Below are positions 16,443 to 25,239 of a DNA stretch of 64,000 nt, in pieces. Origin of the DNA: Mycolicibacterium thermoresistibile. Lineage in GTDB: Bacteria > Actinomycetota > Actinomycetes > Mycobacteriales > Mycobacteriaceae. Position 1 is the first letter of the stretch. Every line of letters begins with the position of its first letter. The notes beneath the pieces were generated by a model, which worked only from the letters and a program-made list of their open reading frames with translations, had not been told where the DNA came from and did no database searches. The stretch is from the NCBI RefSeq assembly GCF_900187065.1, contig NZ_LT906483.1, positions 248,001 to 312,000 of the forward strand, read 5' to 3'. A program made the translations under genes and the position numbers.

Positions 16443-17468
16443 CCCCGCCGCCCCGCCCCGGCGGTCGGCGCGCAACCGGTAGAGCCGCTCGGCGTACGCC
16501 AGATCGTCGCGCCACAACCGGGTGGCGGCGCGGCGCATCAGCGGTCTGATGAGCGCGGCGCCGCGCAGCGCATGGACGAAGTTGGGCCGGTTCGAATGCG
16601 CGACGACGGCCTCCAGCACCGCGGTGCGCGGTGCCCCGTCCGCGCCGGGACCGATGGGGGTGGCATGGGTTTCGACGACGCTGCCGGCCCCCTCGCCGTC
16701 GACGATGCGCATCACGATGGTGCGCGGTCCGGGGGCGGTGAACTCGGCGATCACCGGAACCCCCAGCCGGCCCATCCGGAACGTCACCGCGACCAGGAAC
16801 CGATCCTCCTCGGGCGGCACCTCGATGCCCGGCGGCGGTGCGGACACCACCTCCAGCCGGGTGAACGAATACGGGTGGAACCAGGCGCCGTGCCAGGGGT
16901 CGAGCCGGTTGGCGATGATGTCGTGCGGTTCGCAGCGACCCACCAGGCGGGTGACCGCCGCCAACCGAACCCCGGCCGGCCGGGGCGCCGGCACCGGACG
17001 GTCGGTGGGGTTCTCCCCGCCGACCCGGTCGAGCCGGACCCACGCCAGCACCCCGTCGTCGTGGCTCGGATACGGGCTCCAGCCGAACTCCCGGCAGCCG
17101 CCGTCCAGCCGCAGACCGTGCCACGGGCACACCAGGGTTCCGTGGTCCACCCGGCCGGTGGACAGGTCCGCACCCAGATGCGGGCAGGCGCCGGGCCCCA
17201 CCCGCAGGGTGCCGTCGGCGCCGCGCCAGGCGACCAGCTCCACCCCGCCCACCCGGGTGCCCAGCGGGCGGTCGCCGATGCGGTCGGCGGCGGCGAATGC
17301 GAACCAGTTGCCGCCGGGCCGGCGCTGGGAACGGGTCAGCGCACCGGCGATGACCGCCGGTTCCGCGGCCCGGAAGGTGGGCCGTTGAGCAGCCCAGCGT
17401 AACGGTGGAAGCACCTGGAACGGAACGGTTTTCGCCCACCGGGAGCGCAGATTGGCCGCGATGCTCAT
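16413..17468 (-). CDS. Rieske [2Fe-2S] protein of the carotenoid operon
   Basis: A 351-residue protein with a Rieske domain at about residues 50-135. The cluster ligands are CPHLGA and CPWHGL. A C-terminal domain of about 190 residues with conserved His and Asp positions (EPHDIIANRLDPWHGAWFHP) resembles the DUF5914 domain that accompanies CrtU in actinobacteria. The start ATG overlaps the crtU stop by 4 nt, so it is translated with crtU. It might hydroxylate or otherwise oxidise the aromatic carotenoid, or support CrtU electron flow; neither is shown. Last gene of the operon. Confidence 0.8.
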   Translation of the reverse strand: MSIAANLRSRWAKTVPFQVLPPLRWAAQRPTFRAAEPAVIAGALTRSQRRPGGNWFAFAAADRIGDRPLGTRVGGVELVAWRGADGTLRVGPGACPHLGADLSTGRVDHGTLVCPWHGLRLDGGCREFGWSPYPSHDDGVLAWVRLDRVGGENPTDRPVPAPRPAGVRLAAVTRLVGRCEPHDIIANRLDPWHGAWFHPYSFTRLEVVSAPPPGIEVPPEEDRFLVAVTFRMGRLGVPVIAEFTAPGPRTIVMRIVDGEGAGSVVETHATPIGPGADGAPRTAVLEAVVAHSNRPNFVHALRGAALIRPLMRRAATRLWRDDLAYAERLYRLRADRRGGAAGSADGAGVVQ

Positions 17469-18997
17469 CGGACCTGCCGAACCTCTCGGCGGGCCAGCCG
17501 GCGCAGCGCGGCGGACCGGCCCCGGGTGGGCACCGTGTACAGCGGATGCCCGGCCAGGCCGAAGTGCGTCAGCAACCGGTTGGCGGCGGACCAGCCGGTG
17601 GTGGCGGCCCGTTCCATCAACGCCACCGGCAGGTCGATGCGGATGCCGTCACCGGCCAGGGCCAGCGCCGGGTGCGGGCCGGCCACCCCGGGACGGCCGG
17701 CGTGATCACCGGGGGCGAACCGCGGGCAGTCCTGACGGCACAGCACCCGCTCGGCGACGATGCCGGCATCGGCGGTCTCCGGGTACAGCGCGTGCAGCCG
17801 GTCCAGCAGCGCGTCCCGCAGCCCGTCGGTCGGTTCGGTGACCGCGTAGGAGTGCAGTTCCACCACCGAGCCGCCGGTGCACCGGGCCCAGTCACGCGCC
17901 TGGTGCTCGTAGGTCTCGAGCACGCTGACGTTGTCCAGCGGCGACCAGCCCCCGGTGCCCAGGAACGGCGGCCGGTCCGGTGCGACGGGCCGGTCCAGCC
18001 ACAGCCGGTGCACGACGAACGGCGGCGCGGTGTGCAATCCGGCGATCCGGTCCCGCCAGCCCGCATCGCCGAGGCCGGGGGAGGCGGCGACGATGCGTTG
18101 CAGACCGGTGACGTCGGTGGCCAGCACGACGCCGTCGGCGGTCAACTCGTCCCCGGAGTCGCAGCTGACCCGGAACCGCGCGCCGGCGTCGACGGCCCGC
18201 ACCCCGACGCCGGTGTGGAACCGCACCCCGCGCGACTCCAGCTGGTCGCGCAGCGGATTCCACAGCGCCACATCGAAGTTGGCGTTGACCACGTCGAACA
18301 CCAGGCCCTCGCTGGAGCCGAGGAAGTAGATGTGGAACATGGTGGCCAGTTCGGCGGCCGACAGCTGCGACGGTTGCGCGAAGAAGCTGCGGGAGAACAC
18401 CTCGAAGGCCAGGTGGCGGGCCGCCGGCGGGAAGTTGATCGCCCGCAGGAACGATTCGGCGTCGGTGTCGTCGAGGTGGCGGTAGATGCCGGGCAGTTCC
18501 ACCGCGGCCAACGGCGCGGCGGCCCGGGCGTTGAGCCGGATGAGATCGCGCAGCCGGAAGGTGGGGCTGCGCAACGCGAACGCCATCGCGTTGAACGGCG
18601 GGGTCTTCGGCAGGCCGCGGAAGGTGTCGCGGCGCCCGTGCGCGTCGACCAGCGGATAGTCGTCGACCGGGGTCAGCATGCCCAGCCCGGGATCGATGCG
18701 CCGCAACAACGTTCGCAGGTTGTAGTACTGCCGGAAGAACGCGTGGAATCCGCGGTTCATCGCGGCGCCGCCGGGGACGTCCGGTCCGATGTCCTCGGTC
18801 CAGCCGCCGACCCGGCCGCCGAGATACCCGGCCTGTTCCACCACGTCGACGGTGACTCCCCGTTCGGCCAGGCCGGTCGCGGCGGCCAGCCCGGCGATGC
18901 CGGCGCCGACCACCACGACGTGCGGACGGCGGGCCAGGCCGCGCGCATCGGGCAGGCCGGGTGGGGCGTGGTGGTGGACCCGGCGCGGATCGGTCAA
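17465..18997 (-). CDS. crtU: Carotene desaturase/methyl-shift enzyme CrtU (isorenieratene synthase)
   Basis: A 510-residue FAD protein predicted to turn beta-carotene rings into aromatic rings (isorenieratene). The dinucleotide motif is VVVVGAGIAGLAAATGLAERG, followed by GYLGGRVGGW. The stretch AMNRGFHAFFRQYYNLR and later ELATMFHIYFLGSSEGLVFD separate CrtU from CrtI phytoene desaturase. TTG 18997 is the start: AGGAGG lies 7 nt upstream and the TTG overlaps the crtYd stop. Operon order is crtB-crtYc-crtYd-crtU-Rieske. Confidence 0.88.
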   Translation of the reverse strand: MTDPRRVHHHAPPGLPDARGLARRPHVVVVGAGIAGLAAATGLAERGVTVDVVEQAGYLGGRVGGWTEDIGPDVPGGAAMNRGFHAFFRQYYNLRTLLRRIDPGLGMLTPVDDYPLVDAHGRRDTFRGLPKTPPFNAMAFALRSPTFRLRDLIRLNARAAAPLAAVELPGIYRHLDDTDAESFLRAINFPPAARHLAFEVFSRSFFAQPSQLSAAELATMFHIYFLGSSEGLVFDVVNANFDVALWNPLRDQLESRGVRFHTGVGVRAVDAGARFRVSCDSGDELTADGVVLATDVTGLQRIVAASPGLGDAGWRDRIAGLHTAPPFVVHRLWLDRPVAPDRPPFLGTGGWSPLDNVSVLETYEHQARDWARCTGGSVVELHSYAVTEPTDGLRDALLDRLHALYPETADAGIVAERVLCRQDCPRFAPGDHAGRPGVAGPHPALALAGDGIRIDLPVALMERAATTGWSAANRLLTHFGLAGHPLYTVPTRGRSAALRRLARREVRQVR

Positions 18998-19374
18998 CGT
19001 GGAGCCTCCTGGCTCTGTGGGTCGGGGCTCTGTTCGTCGGGGCTCTGTGGGTCGGGGTTCTGTCGGTCCCGTGTCCGGTACCGCTCCCACAGCAGCAGCA
19101 CCGCGGTGACCAATGCGAAGCCGAACAGGAAGTCCTCGACCGGGATGTCCCACGGGAACCGGACGCCGGTGGTGTGCCGCTCGTCGTAGATGACGATCGG
19201 CGCGGACAGTTTGGTCAGCCACCCGTCGACGGGGATCTGGAAGCCGAGGACGATGGCCATCGCGATCCAGTAGCCGGGCCGCCGGAACAACCCGGTGCGC
19301 AACGCCCACATCTCCCACGCGCACACCGCCAGCACGGCCAGCACCGCGGGCAGCGTGTAGCCCAACCCCGTCAT
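18994..19374 (-). CDS. crtYd: Lycopene beta-cyclase subunit (CrtYd-type)
   Basis: A 126-residue membrane protein, one half of the heterodimeric actinobacterial lycopene cyclase. It has three hydrophobic helices and the family signature FPWDIPVEDFLFGFALV near residue 75, matching PVEEVLFFV in its partner. The C-terminus is a low-complexity tail (DPQSPDEQSPDPQSQ) produced by short DNA repeats at about 19008-19070. The start ATG overlaps the crtYc stop (ATGA). Confidence 0.88.
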   Translation of the reverse strand: MTGLGYTLPAVLAVLAVCAWEMWALRTGLFRRPGYWIAMAIVLGFQIPVDGWLTKLSAPIVIYDERHTTGVRFPWDIPVEDFLFGFALVTAVLLLWERYRTRDRQNPDPQSPDEQSPDPQSQEAPR

Positions 19375-19730
19375 CGCCGCCGGCCCGGTATCGGGGGCTC
19401 CGATTCGACGCGGCTGCGCCGCATCCGCGCCAGGATGGTGTCCACGGCGTTGTAGGTGAGCAGCCCACACAGCGGGATCACCACGAAGAACAGCACCTCC
19501 TCGACGGGGAACCCGCCCGGCAGCATCACCCCGGTCAGATACCGGGAATCGAACGTCCACACCCCGAACGCGATCGCGATGCCGTCCCAGATCAGAAACA
19601 CCGCCGCGACGGGCAGGATCGCCCGGGCGGCCCGGCCGGCCCGGCGGTAGACGCCGGCGCCGAAGAACTCCAGCGGTGCGGTGATCGCCAGACATCCGGC
19701 CAGCACCAGCAGGTAGTGCCAACGGTCCAT
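19371..19730 (-). CDS. crtYc: Lycopene beta-cyclase subunit (CrtYc-type)
   Basis: A 119-residue membrane protein and partner of CrtYd in closing the ends of lycopene to beta-carotene. Helices lie at about 5-22, 35-57 and 78-96. The motif GGFPVEEVLFFVVIPLCGLL is the family hallmark. The ATG is 2 nt after the crtB stop and the stop overlaps the crtYd start, so translation is coupled throughout. Confidence 0.88.
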   Translation of the reverse strand: MDRWHYLLVLAGCLAITAPLEFFGAGVYRRAGRAARAILPVAAVFLIWDGIAIAFGVWTFDSRYLTGVMLPGGFPVEEVLFFVVIPLCGLLTYNAVDTILARMRRSRVESEPPIPGRRR

Positions 19731-19732
19731 GC

Positions 19733-20686
19733 CTACCGTCCTCCGGCCGGTTCGGCGCCACGGCTGCGCCAGGCCCGGATCAGGCCACCGCAGGCCACCC
19801 GCAGCCGGCGGGCGGTGCCGACGCTGGCACGCTGACTGAAGATGGCGTAGTCGATGCTCTCGATGCGGTCCAGGATCTCCGAGTACAGGGTCAGCGCCGC
19901 ACTGATGCACGGCCGGGAACCCGGTGCCAGCATGGCGATCCCGGTGCGGGCGTAGTCGTACACCCGGCGGGTGACGGCGTGCTGCTCCGCCAGCGCCCGG
20001 CGCACCCGCGGATCGGTGCGGTGGCGGGTGTGGCACCACATCAACACGTCGCGGTCGACGTCGTGGGCGGCCAGCTCGTCGGCCGGCAGATACACCCGGC
20101 CCCGTTGCAGATCCTCGTCGACGTCGCGCAGAAAGTTGGTCAGCTGAAACGCTTTTCCCAGCGCGGCGGCGTAGGGGGCGGCTTCCTCGCGGGGCACCAC
20201 CGTGCCGAGCACCGGCAGCATCTGCAGGCCGATCACCTCCGCCGAACCGTGCATGTAGTGCTCCAGCGCGGGCCGGTCGGGATAGTCGGTGACGGTGAGA
20301 TCCATCCGCATCGACGCCAGGAAGTCGTCGAACAGATTCCAGGAGATGTCGTAGCGGCGGGCGGTGTGCACCACCGCGGCCAGCGCCGGATCGGCTCCGC
20401 AGCCCGTGCCCTGCACCAGGGCGTCGAACAGTCGGGTCGCCAACCGTTGCAGCTGTTCGGCCCGTTCGACGGCGCCGCGGTCCGGGTTGAAGTCGTCGAG
20501 GATGTCGTCGGCCTGCCGGGCGAAGCCGTACAGCGCGTGCACCGCCGGGCGTTGATGCGGGGCCAGCAGCCGGGTGGCGAGGAAGAAGGTGCGGCCGTGC
20601 GCGGCGTTGAGCATCCGGCAGCGGCGGTACGCCTCGCGCAATGCCGGGTCGCTCACCCCGGCGGCGTCGAGTTCGGAACCGATCAC
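19733..20686 (-). CDS. crtB: Phytoene synthase
   Basis: A 317-residue enzyme that condenses two geranylgeranyl diphosphates to phytoene. The first Asp-rich motif is GFARQADDILDDF and the second QLTNFLRDVDEDLQRGRVYLP; both are complete. GTG 20686 is favoured by GGGGAC just upstream and the usual family length; the frame is open to 20869. First gene of the carotenoid operon, 109 nt downstream of the Rv0226c-like gene on the same strand, a gap that probably holds the operon promoter. Genes for GGPP synthase (crtE) and phytoene desaturase (crtI) are not in the window. Confidence 0.92.
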   Translation of the reverse strand: MIGSELDAAGVSDPALREAYRRCRMLNAAHGRTFFLATRLLAPHQRPAVHALYGFARQADDILDDFNPDRGAVERAEQLQRLATRLFDALVQGTGCGADPALAAVVHTARRYDISWNLFDDFLASMRMDLTVTDYPDRPALEHYMHGSAEVIGLQMLPVLGTVVPREEAAPYAAALGKAFQLTNFLRDVDEDLQRGRVYLPADELAAHDVDRDVLMWCHTRHRTDPRVRRALAEQHAVTRRVYDYARTGIAMLAPGSRPCISAALTLYSEILDRIESIDYAIFSQRASVGTARRLRVACGGLIRAWRSRGAEPAGGR

Positions 20687-20795
20687 CTGCGTCCCCTTTG
20701 CGCCGCCACCACCGTGCCCGGACCGCATGGTCGGGATATGTGTTCCATACCCGCGCTGAGGGAATTCAATCCCCCCGCCCGCGTAGGCGCGGATA

Positions 20796-22559
20796 TCAGT
20801 CCCGCCGCGCGGCCACCCGGCGGGACCACACCGACCGCGCCATCGCCGCGAACCCGCCGAGCAGCACACCGACCCACACCAGGTGGGCGGCGATCATCAC
20901 CGGCCGGTACGGGGAACCGGGCCGGTCACCGCTGACCCGGTACACCGCCAGATCGGCGTCCCGGTAGGCCACCGGCAGGTCCAGATCGGGGGAATCCCCG
21001 GGATTCTCGACGACGACCCAGCCCACCCCGGCGGCGGTGAGCGCGGCGGCGTCGGCGCCGGAGAGCAGCAGGTCCTGCACCTTCCGGGCGTGGCGGCCCT
21101 CACCGGGCACGGTGCGCTCCCCGACCCGGAGGTCGCCGGTGGCCAGCACCTCGGCGCGCACCCACCGGGGCAGCGGGTCCAGTACCGGGGCGGGCCCCGC
21201 ATCGGCTCCCAGGCCGGGGCGGGTCCAGGCGAAGGTGCGCATGACGTCCGGCGGCAGCACCGCCACCGGCCGGGGATCGGCGTTGATCATCGCCGCGGCG
21301 GCCGGCCAGGCGGGCGGATACCGCACCGAACCGAGTTGGCCGCCCACCCCCCAGGCCAGATCGGGCAGCACCGCCACCAGCGCCGCGCAGCACACCGCCG
21401 CGGCCGCCGGGGCCGGCAGCCACCGCCGCACCGTGACCACCGCCGCGGCCCCGGCCACCGCGTAGCCGGGGACGGCCAACGCCACCCACTTCTGCCCGTC
21501 GCGGATGACTCCGAGTCCCGGCAGCGCCCGCACCATCGCCTCGACGACCGCCAATCCGGGACCGGTCGCCAACACCGCCGGCACCAGCACCGCCGCCGCG
21601 GCCAGCACCAGCAGCGGCACGGCGACCCGCCGGCGCGCCAGCACCGGCACCCCCGCCGCCACCACCGCCAGCAGCACCACGGTCGCGACCACCGCGAACA
21701 GCGACGCCCGGGACGCGGGCACGGCGTCGGCGTTCCAGATCCCACCCAGCCCGGCCAGCGCACCCAGGGTGCCCAATCCCGGCTCGGCGCGAGCCGCGAA
21801 CGCGGCGACACCGGTGGCCTCAGACGACGACAGCGACCCGGCCAGCGCCGGCGCCACCAGCCACGGCAGCGCCACCGGCACCGCCGTGCCCAGTGTGACC
21901 GTCGCGCACCACCGGCGCGGCAGGCCGTCGCCCGGCACCGCCACACACACCAGCGCGACCGTCGCCGCCAGCATCAGACCGGTTGGGGTCAGTCCGGCGA
22001 CCGCGACGGCGAGCACCAGCGGCGCCCATCCGCGCGCGTCGGATCCGGTGCGTAGGCGCACTGGTGTTGAATCGGTGCGCAGGCGCACTGGTGTTGAATC
22101 GGTGCGCAGGCGCACTGGTGTTGAATCGGTGCGCAGGCGCACCATGGCCGCCGCGACCCAGGGCAGCGCCCCGTAACCGACCAGCAGGCTCCAGTGGCCC
22201 TGCAGCAGCCGTTCGGCGACATAGGGATTCCAGATCGCCAGCGTCGCGGCGACCAGTTGTCCGGACCGGCCGGCCTCGGGAACCAGCACCGCCGCCAACC
22301 GGGCCGCACCCCACCCGGCCGCCCACAGGCCCGCGATCAGCAGCGCCTTGACCAGCACACCGCCGTCGATCACCGCGGACAGCACCGCCACCGCGAAATC
22401 CTGCGGCAGCGCGCGCGGCGCCGCCTCCGACAGGCCCAGTGCCGCATCGGTCAGATGGGAGCGCGGGGTGGACACCGCATCGCGCAGCAGCAGATAGCCC
22501 GGTGCCAGCAGCGGCGCCGTCACCGACAGCGCCAACAGCAGCGAGTACGCCGGCGGCAC
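20796..22559 (-). CDS. Polytopic envelope membrane protein (Rv0226c-like)
   Basis: A 587-residue protein with roughly a dozen hydrophobic helices and a soluble C-terminal part before a final helix. Layout resembles GT-C-type envelope enzymes, but I cannot point to a catalytic motif. GTG 22559 is the only start between the upstream stop and the first helix. Between helices, about residues 140-172, sits a repeat VRLRTDSTP (three full copies and a part) encoded by a 27-bp tandem array. Gene order (between Rv0225- and Rv0227c-like genes) gives the ortholog call. It lies next to mycolate-transport genes mtrP and tmaT. Confidence 0.8.
   Translation of the reverse strand: MPPAYSLLLALSVTAPLLAPGYLLLRDAVSTPRSHLTDAALGLSEAAPRALPQDFAVAVLSAVIDGGVLVKALLIAGLWAAGWGAARLAAVLVPEAGRSGQLVAATLAIWNPYVAERLLQGHWSLLVGYGALPWVAAAMVRLRTDSTPVRLRTDSTPVRLRTDSTPVRLRTGSDARGWAPLVLAVAVAGLTPTGLMLAATVALVCVAVPGDGLPRRWCATVTLGTAVPVALPWLVAPALAGSLSSSEATGVAAFAARAEPGLGTLGALAGLGGIWNADAVPASRASLFAVVATVVLLAVVAAGVPVLARRRVAVPLLVLAAAAVLVPAVLATGPGLAVVEAMVRALPGLGVIRDGQKWVALAVPGYAVAGAAAVVTVRRWLPAPAAAAVCCAALVAVLPDLAWGVGGQLGSVRYPPAWPAAAAMINADPRPVAVLPPDVMRTFAWTRPGLGADAGPAPVLDPLPRWVRAEVLATGDLRVGERTVPGEGRHARKVQDLLLSGADAAALTAAGVGWVVVENPGDSPDLDLPVAYRDADLAVYRVSGDRPGSPYRPVMIAAHLVWVGVLLGGFAAMARSVWSRRVAARRD
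22047..22142 (-). repeat. 27-bp in-frame tandem repeat inside the Rv0226c-like gene
   Basis: Three complete 27-bp units (22047-22073, 22074-22100, 22101-22127) plus 15 bp of a fourth. The units are nearly identical, with one difference (T/C) in the first. The length is a multiple of three, and each unit encodes DSTPVRLRT. It is a minisatellite-type locus that could vary in copy number between strains. Confidence 0.95.
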
Positions 22560-22597
22560 CAGCGCACCCGCCGCGACGGCGCCGCGACCGCGGACGA

Positions 22598-23794
22598 TCA
22601 GATCGGGCGGTCCGGCGGTAGATCCGACGGCCGCTGCGCCGGCAGCTTCTCGGTCTGGGCCTCCGCACCGGGCACCGGCCGGCCCTCCGGACCGAAGAAT
22701 CCGTGTTCGGCGTCATCCAGACCCGGATCGATCAGCGCCGACTCGGCGCGCAGGCTGAACGACCCCAACAACGCCCCGCCGACCAGGCTGACCAAGCCCA
22801 GCGCGGTGAACGTGATCGGCAGCACCCGGCCCCACAGGCCCAGCCGGTCGCGTTCGTCGCGGGCCGCGGCGACCTGCTCCTCGACGGTCTCCTCGGTCGA
22901 GGTGACGGTGTAGTCGACGAAGGTCACCTCGGGTTCGAGCGCATCCCGCGCGTAGTAGTGGTGGGCGCGCTCCTCGGACTTGACGATCGTGCCCGTCACC
23001 GGATCCACCCAGAACGTGCGCTGGGCGGCGTAGTAGCGGGTCATGGTGATCGGCTCGTCGGATTCACCCTCCACCCCCCACTGCGCGGCGCGGGCGGTGA
23101 CCTGGGCGTCCTCGTCGTTGTCGTACAGCGAGGAGTACCGCACCGGGTCCACCAGCTCGCCCTCGGCGTCGAAGCCGACGTTCTGGGTGAACCGGTAGGT
23201 GGTCAGGCCGTTGACGTCCTCCTCACCGGAGTAGTTGGCGTCGAACGCCTGCTGCGCGATCGGGTCGAACACCGGATAGGTCTTCTTCTCGGTGTCGAAC
23301 GGGAACCGGTAGGTCAACCCCTCGTGCGGCAGCGCGATGTTGGTCGGCGGCTGGGTGGCCTCGATCGCCCGCGGCTTCTGCACCGCACCGCCCGGATTGG
23401 TGTCGCTGGACACCGCCTCGGCGGTCTCCCGGTTCACCGTGACGGTGTCGACCATCGCCAACAGCAGACCGGTGTCCTGCTGTTTGTCGGTGCGCCGCAA
23501 CGTGCTGCCCACCTGCAAGGTCACCACATCGGCGTTGGCCGGCGCCTCCACCGAGACCTGCTCCTGCAGCACCACCGGCACATCCGGGTCGATGACGAAC
23601 CGCTCACCGGCCAGCGACTCCGGGTCGAACGCGACCGCGGTGCCGTCGCTGACCAGCGTGGTGTCCAGGTCCAGCGGAATCTTGGCGATCTTGCTCTTGG
23701 TGTAGGTGGATAACAACAGTGCGGCGATCAGCAGGGCCGCGCCCAGCCCCATGAGTCCGCATGCCGCAATCCGCAGCGCCACTGCGCGGTTCAA
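22598..23794 (-). CDS. DUF3068 envelope protein (Rv0227c-like)
   Basis: A 398-residue protein with an N-terminal helix (about 8-30), a large extracytoplasmic domain and a C-terminal helix (about 335-357). The DUF3068-type core has LTYRFPFDTEKKTYPVFDP, YSGEEDVNGLTTYRF and RTFWVDPVTGTIVKSEE. The start is TTG 23794, supported by GGAGGAG about 7 nt upstream. It precedes the Rv0226c-like gene by 38 nt in the same direction. Function is unknown; the neighbours indicate cell-envelope biogenesis. Confidence 0.85.
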   Translation of the reverse strand: MNRAVALRIAACGLMGLGAALLIAALLLSTYTKSKIAKIPLDLDTTLVSDGTAVAFDPESLAGERFVIDPDVPVVLQEQVSVEAPANADVVTLQVGSTLRRTDKQQDTGLLLAMVDTVTVNRETAEAVSSDTNPGGAVQKPRAIEATQPPTNIALPHEGLTYRFPFDTEKKTYPVFDPIAQQAFDANYSGEEDVNGLTTYRFTQNVGFDAEGELVDPVRYSSLYDNDEDAQVTARAAQWGVEGESDEPITMTRYYAAQRTFWVDPVTGTIVKSEERAHHYYARDALEPEVTFVDYTVTSTEETVEEQVAAARDERDRLGLWGRVLPITFTALGLVSLVGGALLGSFSLRAESALIDPGLDDAEHGFFGPEGRPVPGAEAQTEKLPAQRPSDLPPDRPI

Positions 23795-24000
23795 ACCGCT
23801 CCTCCTTCGGTTCTGCGACCATGCCGCCGCTACCTGCCCCGACGTCGGTGAGGCAAACCTGTTCGACCCTAACAGCCGAAACTCTGCTCACTCTCGTCTA
23901 CAGGGACCTGTTCGCGACCCGTCCCACTTTCCGGTACCGGTGCGCATGTCGCGGTGGACCCATTTTCCCCGATCGCCGGATGCCCGGCACACTGGTCGCC

Positions 24001-25239
24001 ATGGCGGTGACGGCTGAACAGGTGGCGGGAAACCCGGGGGACTCCTCCGGGGCCAGCCCGCGCGACCTCTCGCACGAGGTCAGCGGCACCCGCAGCTTTC
24101 TGCCCGCGGTCGAGGGGCTGCGCGCCTGCGCGGCGCTGGGCGTCATCGTGACCCACGTGGCCTTCCAGACCGGCCACACCAGCGGCGCGGTGGGCCGGCT
24201 GCTCGGCCGCTTCGACCTGGCCGTCGCGGTGTTCTTCGCGCTGTCCGGGTTCCTGCTGTGGCGCGGGCACGCCGCGGCGGTCCGCGGGCTGCGGCCCACC
24301 CCGGCGACCGGCCGCTACCTGCGCTCCCGGGTGGTGCGGATCATGCCCGGCTATCTGGTCGCGGTGGTGGTCATCCTGCTGTTGCTGCCCGGCGCCACCG
24401 CCGACCTCACCGTCTGGCTGGCCAACCTGACCCTCACCCAGATCTACGTGCCGCTGACGCTGACGTCCGGGCTGACCCAGATGTGGAGCCTGTCGGTGGA
24501 GATGACGTTCTATCTGGTGCTGCCGCTGTTGGCGCTGCTGGCCCGGCAGGTGCCGGTGCGGGCCCGCATCCCGGTGCTGCTGGCCACCGCGGTGCTGAGC
24601 CTATTCTGGGTGCGGATCCCGTTCGGCCCGGATTCCGGGCTCAACCCGTGGAACTGGCCGCCGGCGTTCTTCTCCTGGTTCGCCGCCGGCATGATCCTGG
24701 CCGAACTCACCGTGACCCGGGTCGGCTGGTTCCACCGGCTGGCCCGCCGCCGGGTGCTGATGGGGATGTTCGCGCTCGCGGCGTTCCTGGTGGCGGCGTC
24801 ACCGCTGGTCGGGTTGGAGGGGCTGGCGCCGGGCTCGATCGTGCAGGTCACCCTGAAGACCGTGATGGGGGCGCTGCTGGCGGCGGCCCTGCTGGCGCCG
24901 CTGGTGCTGGACCGGCCGGACACCCCGCACCGGTTCCTGGCCAGCGCGCCGATGGTGACGCTGGGCCGCTGGTCGTACGGGATCTTCGTGTGGCATCTGG
25001 CCGCGCTGGCGATGGTGTTCCCGATGATCGGGGAGTTCCCGTTCAACGGCAACATGCCGGTGGTGCTGGTGCTGACGGTGCTGTTCACCATCGCGATCGC
25101 CGCGGTGAGCTACGGGCTGGTGGAGCAGCCGTGCCGGGCCGCCTACCGGCGCTGGGAGATGCGCCGGGCCCGCCCGGACGCGCCGGCGCCGCCGCTGGAC
25201 TCGGCGGTCACGAGCGTCGCGACGCCGATCTCGCGATGA
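24001..25239 (+). CDS. tmaT: Acyltransferase-3 family protein, TmaT/Rv0228-like
   Basis: A 412-residue integral membrane acyltransferase with about ten helices. The opening SFLPAVEGLRACAALGVIVTHVAF carries the family His, and AVFFALSGFLLWR follows. TQMWSLSVEMTFYLVLPLLA is the usual central block. As I recall, TmaT O-acetylates trehalose monomycolate to aid MmpL3-dependent export in corynebacteria and mycobacteria, and Rv0228 is the ortholog. ATG 24001 has no clear ribosome site. The 3' end overlaps the convergent acyl-CoA ligase gene by 32 bp. Confidence 0.82.
   Translation: MAVTAEQVAGNPGDSSGASPRDLSHEVSGTRSFLPAVEGLRACAALGVIVTHVAFQTGHTSGAVGRLLGRFDLAVAVFFALSGFLLWRGHAAAVRGLRPTPATGRYLRSRVVRIMPGYLVAVVVILLLLPGATADLTVWLANLTLTQIYVPLTLTSGLTQMWSLSVEMTFYLVLPLLALLARQVPVRARIPVLLATAVLSLFWVRIPFGPDSGLNPWNWPPAFFSWFAAGMILAELTVTRVGWFHRLARRRVLMGMFALAAFLVAASPLVGLEGLAPGSIVQVTLKTVMGALLAAALLAPLVLDRPDTPHRFLASAPMVTLGRWSYGIFVWHLAALAMVFPMIGEFPFNGNMPVVLVLTVLFTIAIAAVSYGLVEQPCRAAYRRWEMRRARPDAPAPPLDSAVTSVATPISR

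Noticed and set aside
17465..18997. Phytoene desaturase CrtI
   Set aside because: The NRGFHAFFRQYYNLR and MFHIYFLGSSEG blocks are those of CrtU, and the CrtI C-terminal FAD signature is not seen.
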